NCBI GenBank assembly: GCA_002408445.1
Contig: DHSK01000167.1
Coordinates: forward strand, 1 to 17,754
Source: Syntrophomonas sp. UBA5288
Lineage (GTDB): Bacteria > Bacillota > Syntrophomonadia > Syntrophomonadales > Syntrophomonadaceae
DNA length: 17,754 nucleotides
Direction: 5' to 3'
The notes under the pieces were generated by a model. That model was not told the DNA's origin. It did no database searches and saw only the letters and a list, made by a program, of their open reading frames with translations. Below are positions 7,332-15,533 of the stretch, piece after piece (within the stretch, counting starts at the first letter, position 1; each line of letters starts with the position of its first letter). Both the position numbers and the translations under genes were made by a program.

Positions 7332-7378
7332 TATAAAAGATGAATATTATTATTAATAAATTGAGGAGTGAGGGATAA

Positions 7379-8176
7379 ATGAAGAAGACCGTAAAGTTGT
7401 TGCTGGTTGGAATGTTAGTCTTCGGATTGCTAGCTGCTATGGCCGGCTGTGGCGGACAGGCTGCGGATAAAAAGGATGACGCTGCTAATAACGCAGCAAA
7501 AAAACTCGTTGTAGGTACCAATGCTACATTCCCGCCTTTTGAAGCGATTGAAAACAATGAAAAAGTCGGTTTTGACATGGATTTGATTCGTGCCATTGGA
7601 GAAGTGGAAGGGTATGAAGTAGAAATTAAACATATGGATTTCAAGGCCTTGATTCCAGCACTTCAAACCGGTAAAATTGATTGTGCTATTGCGGGAATGT
7701 CAATTACACCGGAGAGATTGGACAGCATTGATTTCAGTGATCCCTATTTTGATGCAGGTTTGATTGTAGCCGTCAAGAGTGAAAACAATACCATCAAGGG
7801 TCTGGCCGACCTGAAAGGTAAAAGCATCGGCGCTCAGACTGGAACTATCGGTGCCAACGCCTGTGAAAATGTTAAAAAGGAAGACCCAACCACAACCGTC
7901 AAGAATTTTGATGATGTCGGAGTTGCCTTTATGGAACTGCAAAAGGGCGGAATCGACGCAGTTGTAAATGATCAGGCGGTTACCCTGAATTATATGCAAA
8001 CTACCAAAGATGCCCAAGTCAAAACGGTGGGAGAGGTATTTCAGGCCGATGATCATTATGGCATCGGGGTTAAAAAAGGAAATGATACCATCAAGAACAT
8101 GCTGAATGATGGCTTGAAAAAACTGAAAGAAAACGGGAAATATCAGGAAATACATGATAAATGGATTAAATCCTGA
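7379..8176 (+). CDS. Polar amino-acid ABC transporter, substrate-binding lipoprotein
   Basis: A 265-residue extracytoplasmic binding protein. The N-terminus is a lipoprotein signal (MKK, hydrophobic core, then AMAGC with Cys24 as lipidation site), followed by a short Lys/Asp/Ala-rich tether. The SBP_bac_3 fold begins at KLVVGTNATFPPFE and shows GFDMDLIRAIG, MDFKALIPALQTGKIDCAIAGMSITPERLDSIDFSDPYF, then QTGT and VVNDQA ligand-site segments, and ends with NGKYQEIHDKW. The arrangement follows the glutamine-binding protein GlnH closely, so glutamine or another polar amino acid is the likely ligand. Arg, His or Lys cannot be excluded. It is the first gene of a three-gene importer operon. Confidence 0.94.
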   Translation: MKKTVKLLLVGMLVFGLLAAMAGCGGQAADKKDDAANNAAKKLVVGTNATFPPFEAIENNEKVGFDMDLIRAIGEVEGYEVEIKHMDFKALIPALQTGKIDCAIAGMSITPERLDSIDFSDPYFDAGLIVAVKSENNTIKGLADLKGKSIGAQTGTIGANACENVKKEDPTTTVKNFDDVGVAFMELQKGGIDAVVNDQAVTLNYMQTTKDAQVKTVGEVFQADDHYGIGVKKGNDTIKNMLNDGLKKLKENGKYQEIHDKWIKS

Positions 8177-8199
8177 TCTTTAAACAAATTAAAAGTCCA

Positions 8200-8227
8200 A
8201 AAAGCGTGGGCTAAGACTCGCGCTTTT
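8200..8227 (+). terminator. Intercistronic hairpin, possible attenuator or 3'-end stabiliser
   Basis: AAAAGCGTGGG (8200-8210) pairs with CTCGCGCTTTT (8217-8227) through 11 bp, including two G-U pairs, around a 6-nt CTAAGA loop. It sits between the binding-protein and permease genes. Only a weak T-rich tail follows, so full termination is unlikely. Such hairpins commonly keep binding-protein mRNA more abundant than permease mRNA. Confidence 0.6.
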
Positions 8228-8251
8228 GCTTGTTAAGGGAGTTAACTAACC

Positions 8252-8947
8252 ATGCATTTAATTTTTGCCAATCAGGTATTTGATGCGCTTTGGGCAATCA
8301 ATGGCTTCAAGGTGGTCATAAATAACTTACCCGATTTTCTAAGTGGAGCATTGGTGACCATCGAAATTACGGCTCTGTCGGTCGCTCTTGGAATGGTAAT
8401 AGGCCTGTTTGCCGGACTTATGAAATTATCTAAAAGCAAAATCCTGTATGCAGTTGCTACCGCTTATATTGACTTTTTCCGAGGAACACCACTTTTTGTT
8501 CAGATTCTTCTGCTGTATTTTGGTATTTTGCCCATGATTTTTGATAATGGTCCGTTCAGTTCTGCTATTATTGCCTGTTCTTTAAATAGTGGTGCCTATA
8601 TTGCGGAAATTGTACGGGCGGGAATCCAGGCGGTGGATAAAGGGCAGATGGAAGCGGCGCGGTCACTGGGGATGAATAATCAAAAGGCCATGCGGTATGT
8701 TATTTTGCCGCAGGCTTTTAAGATCGTTATCCCACCGCTTATTAATGAATTCATTGCCTTGCTGAAGGATACCTCGCTGTTATCCATGATTGCGGCAGCA
8801 GAATTAACTTACCGGGCCGATCTGGTTTTTGCCACCACCTACGAAGCCACCTGGGTTTGGGGATCGGTTGCCGTGATTTATTTTATCATTACCAAAATGT
8901 TATCGGTCTTTGGAGATGTGGTTGAAAGGAGGCTGGCTACCGAGTGA
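8252..8947 (+). CDS. Polar amino-acid ABC transporter, permease
   Basis: A 231-residue HisM/GlnP-type inner-membrane subunit. The family N-terminus (NLPDFLSGALVTIEITALSVALGMVIGL) is followed by the conserved YIDFFRGTPLFVQILLLYFG, the helix GAYIAEIVRAGIQAVDKGQMEAARSLGM carrying the EAA loop that contacts the ATPase, and LPQAFKIVIPPLINEFIALLKDTSLLS. About five membrane spans are predicted. ATG 8252 follows AAGGGAG (8235-8241). The 3' end overlaps the ATPase start by 4 nt (GTGA), so translation is coupled. A single permease gene suggests a homodimer. Confidence 0.95.
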   Translation: MHLIFANQVFDALWAINGFKVVINNLPDFLSGALVTIEITALSVALGMVIGLFAGLMKLSKSKILYAVATAYIDFFRGTPLFVQILLLYFGILPMIFDNGPFSSAIIACSLNSGAYIAEIVRAGIQAVDKGQMEAARSLGMNNQKAMRYVILPQAFKIVIPPLINEFIALLKDTSLLSMIAAAELTYRADLVFATTYEATWVWGSVAVIYFIITKMLSVFGDVVERRLATE

Positions 8948-9666
8948 TTGAAATCAAGAATGTGCATAAAAGTTTTGGGAAACTCGAAGTACTTAAAGGT
9001 ATCAACTCGCATGTAGCCCCTCGTGAAGTTGTTTGTGTAATTGGTCCGAGCGGTTCCGGTAAAAGTACTTTGCTGCGTTGTGTCAATCAACTGGAGATGG
9101 TCAATTCCGGGCAAATCTTTATTGACGGGGAGGAAGTCACTTCTCCCAAAATCGACATTAATAAGATTCGCATGCAGGTTGGTATGGTTTTTCAGCATTT
9201 TAATCTTTTCCCGCATAAAACCGTTTTGGAAAATCTCACCCTGGCTCCGGTTAAAATTAAAGGTATGCCCAAAGATAAGGCTAATGAGGTAGCTCAAGAA
9301 TTGCTGCGCAAGGTAGGTCTGCTGGATAAGGCCAATGCCTTCCCCAGTCAGTTGTCAGGCGGGCAGAAGCAGCGGGTTGCCATCGCCCGGGCTCTGGCCA
9401 TGCAGCCCAAAGTAATGCTGTTTGATGAACCAACCTCGGCCCTTGATCCCGAGATGGTGGGAGAAGTGCTGGAAGTTATGAAAGCTCTGGCTCATGAGGG
9501 CATGACCATGATGGTGGTAACACATGAGATGGGGTTTGCCCGTGAAGTAGGACACCGGGTTTTATTCATGGATGAGGGTATAATAATGGAAGAAGGCTCA
9601 CCGGCTCAGATATTTGATAATCCCACCAATCCCAGGACCAAGTCTTTCCTGAGCAAGGTATTATAA
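8944..9666 (+). CDS. Polar amino-acid ABC transporter, ATP-binding protein
   Basis: A 240-residue GlnQ/HisP-type ATPase that powers the importer. All motifs are intact: Walker A GPSGSGKST, Q-loop VFQHFNLFPH, signature LSGGQKQR, Walker B VMLFDEPTSALDP and H-loop VVTHEM. The GTG start at 8944 overlaps the permease stop and follows AAGGAGG (8927-8933) at 10 nt. The frequently used name glnQ would assume glutamine specificity, which the sequence alone does not prove. Confidence 0.96.
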   Translation: MIEIKNVHKSFGKLEVLKGINSHVAPREVVCVIGPSGSGKSTLLRCVNQLEMVNSGQIFIDGEEVTSPKIDINKIRMQVGMVFQHFNLFPHKTVLENLTLAPVKIKGMPKDKANEVAQELLRKVGLLDKANAFPSQLSGGQKQRVAIARALAMQPKVMLFDEPTSALDPEMVGEVLEVMKALAHEGMTMMVVTHEMGFAREVGHRVLFMDEGIIMEEGSPAQIFDNPTNPRTKSFLSKVL

Positions 9667-9745
9667 ATAGAAGGTAACTCAAATGTGGGGCATGCTGGTG
9701 AAAGCAGAGCTACAGGAGCGGCGGGGTCTTTTGTGGAGATAATAT

Positions 9746-10375
9746 ATGGATAAAAAAGCATTGTGCCGTAAGATTATAGATGTTCTGGAGCAGGAGTATC
9801 CCGGGGCCGAAACCAGGTTGGATTTTAAATCGGTTTTTCAACTGGTGGTGGCGGTGGTGCTTTCGGCTCAGAGTACGGATGCCCAGGTTAATCGGGTTAC
9901 AGCCCAATTATTTGCAAAATATCCCACACCCTTCCAGCTGGCGGAATCAAATCTGGAAGAGCTGGAGCAGGATATTAGAGGAGTGGGATTGTATCATACT
10001 AAAGCCAGAAACATTCAAAAATTGGCTCAGGTATTGGTGGAAGAATACGCCGGAGAGGTACCGGAGGATTTTGACCTCTTGCTTCGTTTGCCCGGGGTTG
10101 GCCGTAAAAGTGCCAATGTTATAATGTCGGTAGGCTTTGATAAACCGGGATTGGGTGTGGATACTCATGTTGCCAGGGTGAGCAGGCGTCTGGGATTGGT
10201 TGAAACGGCCAATCCCAGAATTATCGAAGACAAACTCAAGGAACTAATACCAATCGAAAAATGGGGGGAAACTCATCATCTCTTGATTTACCACGGACGC
10301 GAAATTTGTCATGCCCGCAAGCCAAAATGCCATCAATGTGTAATCAATGCTTGGTGCTTGAAAATAATAGAATAG
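9746..10375 (+). CDS. nth: Endonuclease III
   Basis: Nth is a base-excision repair DNA glycosylase and AP lyase that removes oxidised pyrimidines. The 209 residues match E. coli Nth (211). The helix-hairpin-helix LLRLPGVGRKSANV carries catalytic Lys121, GVDTHVARV carries Asp139, and the C-terminal 4Fe-4S ligands Cys188, Cys195, Cys198 and Cys204 follow the Cx6Cx2Cx5C pattern. ATG 9746 is preceded by GTGGAGA at 7 nt. It lies 79 nt after the ATPase gene with no terminator between, so it may be read from the transporter promoter. Its location next to amino-acid transport has no obvious functional reason. Confidence 0.97.
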   Translation: MDKKALCRKIIDVLEQEYPGAETRLDFKSVFQLVVAVVLSAQSTDAQVNRVTAQLFAKYPTPFQLAESNLEELEQDIRGVGLYHTKARNIQKLAQVLVEEYAGEVPEDFDLLLRLPGVGRKSANVIMSVGFDKPGLGVDTHVARVSRRLGLVETANPRIIEDKLKELIPIEKWGETHHLLIYHGREICHARKPKCHQCVINAWCLKIIE

Positions 10376-10468
10376 AAAATTACGTATGCACCGGTCTTAG
10401 CTGCTATATCAGCCTGAACCGTACAGCGTATCGAATTATGGCGTTAACCAAAAATTGCATATCCGGAG

Positions 10469-10497
10469 TTGTTTTGCCTATAGGTATATGCTACAAT
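10469..10497 (+). promoter_or_regulatory. ileS promoter
   Basis: TTGTTT (10469-10474), a 17-nt spacer and TACAAT (10492-10497) form a good housekeeping promoter immediately upstream of the T-box leader. The predicted transcription start is near 10504. Between the nth stop and this promoter (10376-10468) I see nothing else convincing. Confidence 0.6.
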
Positions 10498-10504
10498 AAT
10501 AGCG

Positions 10505-10775
10505 ATTTTTAACTGTTTCTAATTAAAAATAGTTAGCAGGCTATGAACGGGTTAGTAAAATAAAACAAGCCGGTATGGCAGCGAGTCCGGATAAGGTGTG
10601 AGCCGGGCACGGCGTTTTGTTTGAAAATCGCCCCGGGAGTCTTTTGTCCGGCTGTACCGGTGCAAACGCTGCTCACGTTAAGAGCTTGTAAGAGGTGCTT
10701 TGCAAAACAAAGTGCTATTAGGGTGGTACCGCGGAAGGATACCTTTCGTCCCTGGGGATGAAAGGTATTTTTGTT
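10505..10775 (+). promoter_or_regulatory. T-box leader (isoleucine tRNA-responsive) with terminator
   Basis: The 445-nt gap before ileS contains a T-box riboregulator. The T-box sequence AGGGTGGTACCGCGG is at 10720-10734. Stem I elements (GCGAGTCCGG and GTGTGAGCCGG) lie near 10582-10615. The specifier region TTTGAAAATCG contains ATC (10627-10629), an isoleucine codon, followed by a purine and a GGGAGTC segment. The antiterminator bulge TGGT can pair with an uncharged tRNA ending in ACCA, as tRNA-Ile does. The competing terminator pairs 10739-10751 with 10756-10768, ending in a T-run. Uncharged tRNA-Ile should therefore favour readthrough into ileS. A short 9-bp hairpin near 10509-10535 precedes stem I. 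Confidence 0.93.
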
Positions 10776-10820
10776 AGGATGTTTGTGAAAGATTTAAATA
10801 ATTAATGAGGTGGTTTTTAA

Positions 10821-13589
10821 ATGGCCAAAGGCAAATATGATGAAACTCTGAATTTACCCAAGACGGATTTTCCCATGCGAGCAAATCTGCCCCATAAAGA
10901 ACCTGAAATATTGAAGCACTGGGAGAACATAGACATATACAGTCGGATTCAGGCCAAGAATATGGGAAAACCTAAATTTGTACTGCATGACGGCCCTCCC
11001 TATGCCAATGGTAATATACATCTGGGACATTCGTTGAACAAGGTGTTAAAGGATATCATTGTCAAACATCGTTCCATGCAGGGTTATGATGCGCCCTACA
11101 TACCGGGTTGGGATACCCATGGACTGCCTATCGAACAACAGGCTATCAAAAGCCTGGGCATTGACCGCCACAAGACTGATGTGGTGGATTTCCGGCGTTA
11201 TTGCCGTGATTATGCGCTTAAATATGTAAGCATTCAGCGGGAACAGTTTCAAAGATTGGGAGTAAGAGGCGATTGGGATAATCCCTATCTTACTCTAAAA
11301 CCGGAATTTGAAGCGGCACAGATTAAAGTTTTCGGTGAAATGGCGAAAAAGGGCTATATATATAAAGGCCTGAAACCGGTTTACTGGTGTGGTGATTGTG
11401 AAACTGCGCTGGCCGAGGCCGAAGTGGAATACGGTGATAAAGTATCGCCTTCAATTTATGTCAAGTTCCCGGTAAAAGACGGCAAAGGTATTCTGCCTGC
11501 CGATGCTTTTGTAGTAATCTGGACTACCACTCCCTGGACTCTGCCTGCCAATACCGGAATATGTGTTCATCCCGATTTTGATTACCTGCTGCTCCAAACC
11601 GGCAGTGAAAAATACGTTATAGCCAAGGGACTGCTGGAATCCGTAGCAGCGGAACTGGGATGGACCGACTGGAAAGTGCTGAAAGAGTTCAAAGGCAAAG
11701 ATATCGAACGGGCAGTTTGCCGGCATCCATTTTTTGAACGGGATTCGCTGGTGATCAATGGCCGCCATGTTACTTTGGAGGCCGGTACCGGCTGTGTCCA
11801 TACTGCTCCCGGACATGGTGAAGATGATTTTTATGTGGGTAAGGAATATAACCTGGAAGTCATTTCACCCATCGACGACAGTGGATGTTTTACCGAAGAA
11901 GCAGGTAAATTCAAAGGCCTTTATGTGCACAAGGCCAATAAAGAAGTTATCAAAGAACTGGCTGAACGCGATATGCTGCTCAAGGAAGCAGCCTATAATC
12001 ACCAGTATCCTTATTGCTGGCGTTGCAAACATCCGATTATATATCGGGCTACGGAACAGTGGTTTGCATCCATTGATGGGTTCCGCGAACAGGCATTGGC
12101 TGCTATTGATGGGGTCAAATGGATACCCAGCTGGGGACGTGACCGTATTTACAATATGATTCGGGACCGCGGCGATTGGTGCATATCCCGTCAGCGTACC
12201 TGGGGTGTGCCCATACCTATTTTCTACTGTGAAGAATGTGGACATAGCATTATAAATGATGAAACTATTAACCGGGTAAGCCGGCTGTTTGGCGAACAAG
12301 GCTCTGATGTCTGGTTCAAAAAGGAAGCCGCCGAACTCCTGCCGGAAGGCTACAGCTGTGAAAATTGCGGCTCGCACAGCTTCCGCAAAGAAACTGATAT
12401 CATGGATGTATGGTTCGATTCCGGTTCCAGCCATATGGCCGTTTTAAAAAATAATAAGAGTGTAAGCTGGCCGGCTGATTTGTATCTGGAGGGCAGTGAT
12501 CAGCACCGGGGCTGGTTCAATTCTTCCTTATCAACTTCGATCGCAGTGACCGGTCAGGCACCATATAAACAGGTATTGACCCATGGCTTTGTGGTGGACG
12601 AGCAGGGCCGTAAACAATCAAAATCACTGGGTAATGTTATTGATCCGCTTAAAATTACGGCTGATATGGGGGCCGATATCCTGAGATTATGGGTGTCGTC
12701 AGTTGACTATCGCAATGATGTGGCTCTTTCCCATAATATAATTAAGCAAACGGCTGAGGCTTATCGTAAAATACGCAATACCTGCCGGTTCATACTGGGC
12801 AATCTGTTTGATTTTGACCCTGACCGGGATAATGTCCCTTATGAGCAGTTAACCGAATTAGACCAATGGGCTTTGAGCAAGCTGCATAAACTGATAAAAC
12901 GGGTGAGTCAGGCCTACGAAGATTATGAATTCCATGTCGTATTTCACTCCATTCATAACTTCTGTACCGTCGACCTTAGCAATATCTATTTCGATATTCT
13001 AAAAGACAAGCTATATTGTTCCAGGCCTGAGTCAGCGGAACGCAAGGCTGCTCAGACCGTTCTCTACGAATTGATTCAGGCTCTGGTAGTGATGCTGACT
13101 CCGGTACTCTCCTTTACCACGGAGGAAATCTGGAAGTATCTGAAGCGGCCTGGCCAGCCGGAGAGTGTGCAATTACTGGACTGGCCCCGGTCGGATGAAG
13201 CAAAGATTAATGACGAATTGGAAGATAAAATCGACCGGATATTAAAAGTTCGCGAAGTTGTGACTAAAGCTCTGGAAGAAGCCAGAACCAGTAAAGTCAT
13301 CGGACATTCCCTGGGAGCCAGTGTAACCATATATGCCACCGATGAATGGTTAAAAGTATTGTCTGAAATTGAGCAAATGGACAAAATTTTTATAGTCTCC
13401 AGTGCTAAGCTGGCTGCAGAGGATAAACGGCCGGCCACTGCCCGTGGCCTGGATGAAATACCGGGGGTATGGGTAACGGTCGAGGCTGCCAGCGGAGATA
13501 AATGTGAACGCTGCTGGATAATAAGCCCTACCGTGGGGCAGGACCCGGAACATACCACTTTATGCTCCAGGTGTGCCGGGGTAGTTTAA
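10821..13589 (+). CDS. ileS: Isoleucyl-tRNA synthetase
   Basis: A 922-residue class I synthetase that charges tRNA-Ile, usual length for the bacterial IleS1 type. It shows GPPYANGNIHLGH with HLGH at 67-70, the CP1 editing domain (WTTTPWTLPANTG; GTGCVHTAPGHGEDDF), WFDSGSSH, the EGSDQHRGWFNSSL region, and a C-terminal zinc site CERC...CSRC (Cys895, 898, 915, 918). The KMSKS loop reads KQSKS (598-602). The IleS1 form is usually sensitive to mupirocin, unlike IleS2. ATG 10821 follows GAGGTGG (10807-10813). Expression is controlled by the T-box upstream. ileS follows divIVA in Bacillus; here they are separated by six genes. Confidence 0.99.
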   Translation: MAKGKYDETLNLPKTDFPMRANLPHKEPEILKHWENIDIYSRIQAKNMGKPKFVLHDGPPYANGNIHLGHSLNKVLKDIIVKHRSMQGYDAPYIPGWDTHGLPIEQQAIKSLGIDRHKTDVVDFRRYCRDYALKYVSIQREQFQRLGVRGDWDNPYLTLKPEFEAAQIKVFGEMAKKGYIYKGLKPVYWCGDCETALAEAEVEYGDKVSPSIYVKFPVKDGKGILPADAFVVIWTTTPWTLPANTGICVHPDFDYLLLQTGSEKYVIAKGLLESVAAELGWTDWKVLKEFKGKDIERAVCRHPFFERDSLVINGRHVTLEAGTGCVHTAPGHGEDDFYVGKEYNLEVISPIDDSGCFTEEAGKFKGLYVHKANKEVIKELAERDMLLKEAAYNHQYPYCWRCKHPIIYRATEQWFASIDGFREQALAAIDGVKWIPSWGRDRIYNMIRDRGDWCISRQRTWGVPIPIFYCEECGHSIINDETINRVSRLFGEQGSDVWFKKEAAELLPEGYSCENCGSHSFRKETDIMDVWFDSGSSHMAVLKNNKSVSWPADLYLEGSDQHRGWFNSSLSTSIAVTGQAPYKQVLTHGFVVDEQGRKQSKSLGNVIDPLKITADMGADILRLWVSSVDYRNDVALSHNIIKQTAEAYRKIRNTCRFILGNLFDFDPDRDNVPYEQLTELDQWALSKLHKLIKRVSQAYEDYEFHVVFHSIHNFCTVDLSNIYFDILKDKLYCSRPESAERKAAQTVLYELIQALVVMLTPVLSFTTEEIWKYLKRPGQPESVQLLDWPRSDEAKINDELEDKIDRILKVREVVTKALEEARTSKVIGHSLGASVTIYATDEWLKVLSEIEQMDKIFIVSSAKLAAEDKRPATARGLDEIPGVWVTVEAASGDKCERCWIISPTVGQDPEHTTLCSRCAGVV

Positions 13590-13617
13590 TAATATTAGAG
13601 CTAAGGAGGCTCCATGC

Positions 13618-13899
13618 ATGGAAGAAAGCCAGAAAGTTATAATTTCTGTAATTGGACGCGACCAGGTAGGTATAATTGCCGGTATTTCAGCTATACTGGC
13701 TGAAAGCAACATCAATATTCTCGATATCAGCCAGACTATTTTGCAGGGATTTTTCACCATGGTTATGGTGGTGGATAGTGCCGGCAGTACTATAGATATC
13801 GCAGAGTTAAGAGATATTCTGAAAACCAAAGGGGAGCAAATGCACCTGGAGATCAATGTTCAGCATGAGGATATTTTTAAGTTCATGCATCGTATATAA
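13618..13899 (+). CDS. ACT-domain protein, UPF0237 family
   Basis: A 93-residue single ACT domain, beginning VIISVIGRDQVGIIAGISAILAESNINILDISQTI. It resembles the N-terminal ACT domain of GcvR. ACT domains bind small ligands, usually amino acids, and often form dimers. ATG 13618 lies 8 nt after a perfect AAGGAGG (13603-13609); an out-of-frame ATG at 13614 is not used. It follows ileS after 28 nt, so it may be cotranscribed under T-box control. UPF0237 genes are found next to UPF0210 genes in many genomes, as here, but the joint function is not established. Confidence 0.94.
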   Translation: MEESQKVIISVIGRDQVGIIAGISAILAESNINILDISQTILQGFFTMVMVVDSAGSTIDIAELRDILKTKGEQMHLEINVQHEDIFKFMHRI

Positions 13900-13919
13900 A
13901 ATATGCTGCCATAAGGTTG

Positions 13920-13992
13920 AGTCTGGCTATTCAGGCTGGGGACACACCTTCCTTTCAGGTTTGCTATGCAAACCGAAGTTGGGAATGTCTCC
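13920..13992 (+). repeat. REP-like palindromic element (nested hairpins)
   Basis: This part of the UPF0237-UPF0210 gap folds on itself. GGGGACA (13938-13944) pairs with TGTCTCC (13986-13992), TTCC pairs with GGAA, and a perfect 7-bp hairpin GGTTTGC-TAT-GCAAACC (13958-13974) sits at the centre. A 6-bp hairpin (13920-13937) precedes it. The GGGGACA...GGGAATGTCTCC layout resembles REP-type dispersed palindromes mobilised by RAYT transposases. That link is from memory and no transposase is present. Confidence 0.5.
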
Positions 13993-14017
13993 GTGTTAGT
14001 GGAAGCAACGTATTTGA

Positions 14018-14047
14018 GGGGAGATTGCTTAAGTAAATCTCCCCTTG
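14018..14047 (+). terminator. Terminator-like hairpin before the UPF0210 gene
   Basis: GGGGAGATT (14018-14026) pairs perfectly with AATCTCCCC (14036-14044) around a 9-nt loop, extendable by one A-T pair at the base (14017 with 14045). The tail TTGTTG is only moderately T-rich. It could end transcription from ileS-UPF0237, or attenuate it before the UPF0210 gene. I see no clear promoter between it and 14103. Confidence 0.55.
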
Positions 14048-14102
14048 TTGCTCAATAGACGTAAAGCGGATTAAAAATTGTTATTTAAGGAGCGGGAGAA
14101 CG

Positions 14103-15470
14103 ATGGGTTTTAGCTTTAGTAAAGACGAAATACTGGAAACCGTTACTATGCTGCAAACGGAGAATTTGGACATAAGAACTATTACCATGGGAATAAATAT
14201 CCTGGATTGCAGAGGGGCAGACGCCCAAACTACCGGGCAAAAAATCTACGATAAGATTATAAAATATGCCCAAAACCTGGTTAAAGTAGGTGAGGATATC
14301 GAAAAACAATTTGGTATTCCCATAATAAACAAACGTATTTCAGTTACACCGTTAGCGATGGTCGGGGACGGTATGAACCCGGATGATATGAAAAAGCTGG
14401 GTATCTTTCTGGATAAAGCGGCTGCGGAAGTCGGGGTAAATTTTATAGGTGGATTTAGCGCCCTGGTGCATAAAGGATTTTGCCGGGGAGATATCTCCTT
14501 GATTGATGCCATACCCGAGACACTGGCTGTAACGGAAAGGGTATGTTCTTCGGTTAATGTTGGAACCACCAAGGCCGGAATAAATATGGATGCCGTGTAT
14601 AAAATGGGAAAAACGATAAAAAACACGGCAGAACTGACCGCAGACCGGGATGGACTCGGGTGTGCCAAACTGGTGGTATTTTGCAATGCGGTTGAAGATA
14701 ATCCTTTTATGGCCGGGGCATTTCATGGGGTCGGTGAACCGGAAACGGTCATTAATATAGGAATAAGCGGCCCGGGGGTAGTATTGAATGAAATTAATAA
14801 ACACCCCGAGTATGACCTGGGCCGGCTGGCCTATGTAATTAAAAATACTGCTTTTAAGATAACCCGAATGGGCGAATTGGTAGGAAGAGTAGCATCAGAA
14901 CGTCTCGGTGTACCATTTGGGATAGTTGATTTATCTCTGGCCCCGACACCGGCTATTGGTGATAGTGTGGCTGAAATCTTAAAAGCCATGGGTCTCGAAG
15001 ATGTAGGTGCGCCGGGTACCACGGCAGCACTTGCCATGTTGAATGACGCGGTTAAGAAAGGGGGCGCCATGGCGTCTTCCTATGTAGGCGGATTATCCGG
15101 TGCTTTTATACCGGTGAGTGAAGATGCCGGGATGATCGATGCGGTTAACCAGGGCAGTCTGACTATCGAAAAACTCGAAGCCATGACTTGCGTATGTTCA
15201 GTTGGCCTGGACATGATAGCTATTCCCGGAGATACCCCGGCCGAAACTATTGCCGCCATTATTGCCGATGAAGCAGCTATTGGCATGATAAACCGCAAAA
15301 CTACAGCTGTCCGTATCATACCGGCACCGGGGAAAGGCGAAGGAGAAATGGTTCATTTCGGTGGCCTGCTGGGGCAGGCTCCGGTTATGAAAGTTAATAC
15401 CCGCTCATCTTTGAAGTTTGTTAACCGGCAGGGACGTATTCCCGCACCGATTCATGCCTTGAATAACTAA
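14103..15470 (+). CDS. UPF0210 (PFL-like) family protein
   Basis: A 455-residue protein of the UPF0210 family, whose fold resembles pyruvate formate-lyase/ribonucleotide reductase barrels; some databases call it a PFL family protein. Its enzymatic role is unknown. Family motifs are strong: the N-terminus EILETVTMLQTENLDIRTITMGINILDC, the segment GIPIINKRISVTPLAMV, HGVGEPETVINIGISGPGVV, and CVCSVGLDMIAIPGDTP with two cysteines, then a C-terminal NKTTAVRIIPAPGK-like stretch and VHFGGLLGQAPVM. ATG 14103 follows AAGGAG at about 10 nt. Its usual partner, the UPF0237 ACT protein, is directly upstream but separated by about 200 nt of hairpins. Confidence 0.94.
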   Translation: MGFSFSKDEILETVTMLQTENLDIRTITMGINILDCRGADAQTTGQKIYDKIIKYAQNLVKVGEDIEKQFGIPIINKRISVTPLAMVGDGMNPDDMKKLGIFLDKAAAEVGVNFIGGFSALVHKGFCRGDISLIDAIPETLAVTERVCSSVNVGTTKAGINMDAVYKMGKTIKNTAELTADRDGLGCAKLVVFCNAVEDNPFMAGAFHGVGEPETVINIGISGPGVVLNEINKHPEYDLGRLAYVIKNTAFKITRMGELVGRVASERLGVPFGIVDLSLAPTPAIGDSVAEILKAMGLEDVGAPGTTAALAMLNDAVKKGGAMASSYVGGLSGAFIPVSEDAGMIDAVNQGSLTIEKLEAMTCVCSVGLDMIAIPGDTPAETIAAIIADEAAIGMINRKTTAVRIIPAPGKGEGEMVHFGGLLGQAPVMKVNTRSSLKFVNRQGRIPAPIHALNN

Positions 15471-15533
15471 CTGCACAATGAGGTATTTAATTAAAAAAAT
15501 AAGGAATAATAATTAGACAGGGGGGTATGGGGG

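Noticed and set aside
7440..7500. Ala/Lys/Asp-rich low-complexity stretch after the lipobox
   Set aside because: This is the normal flexible tether of a lipoprotein binding protein.
10261..10512. ORF extending past the nth stop (83 codons, + strand)
   Set aside because: It overlaps nth out of frame, runs into the ileS promoter and shows no domain.
11865..12434. Open frame on the - strand (189 codons) inside ileS
   Set aside because: The + strand is unmistakably ileS here, and the antisense product shows no family features.
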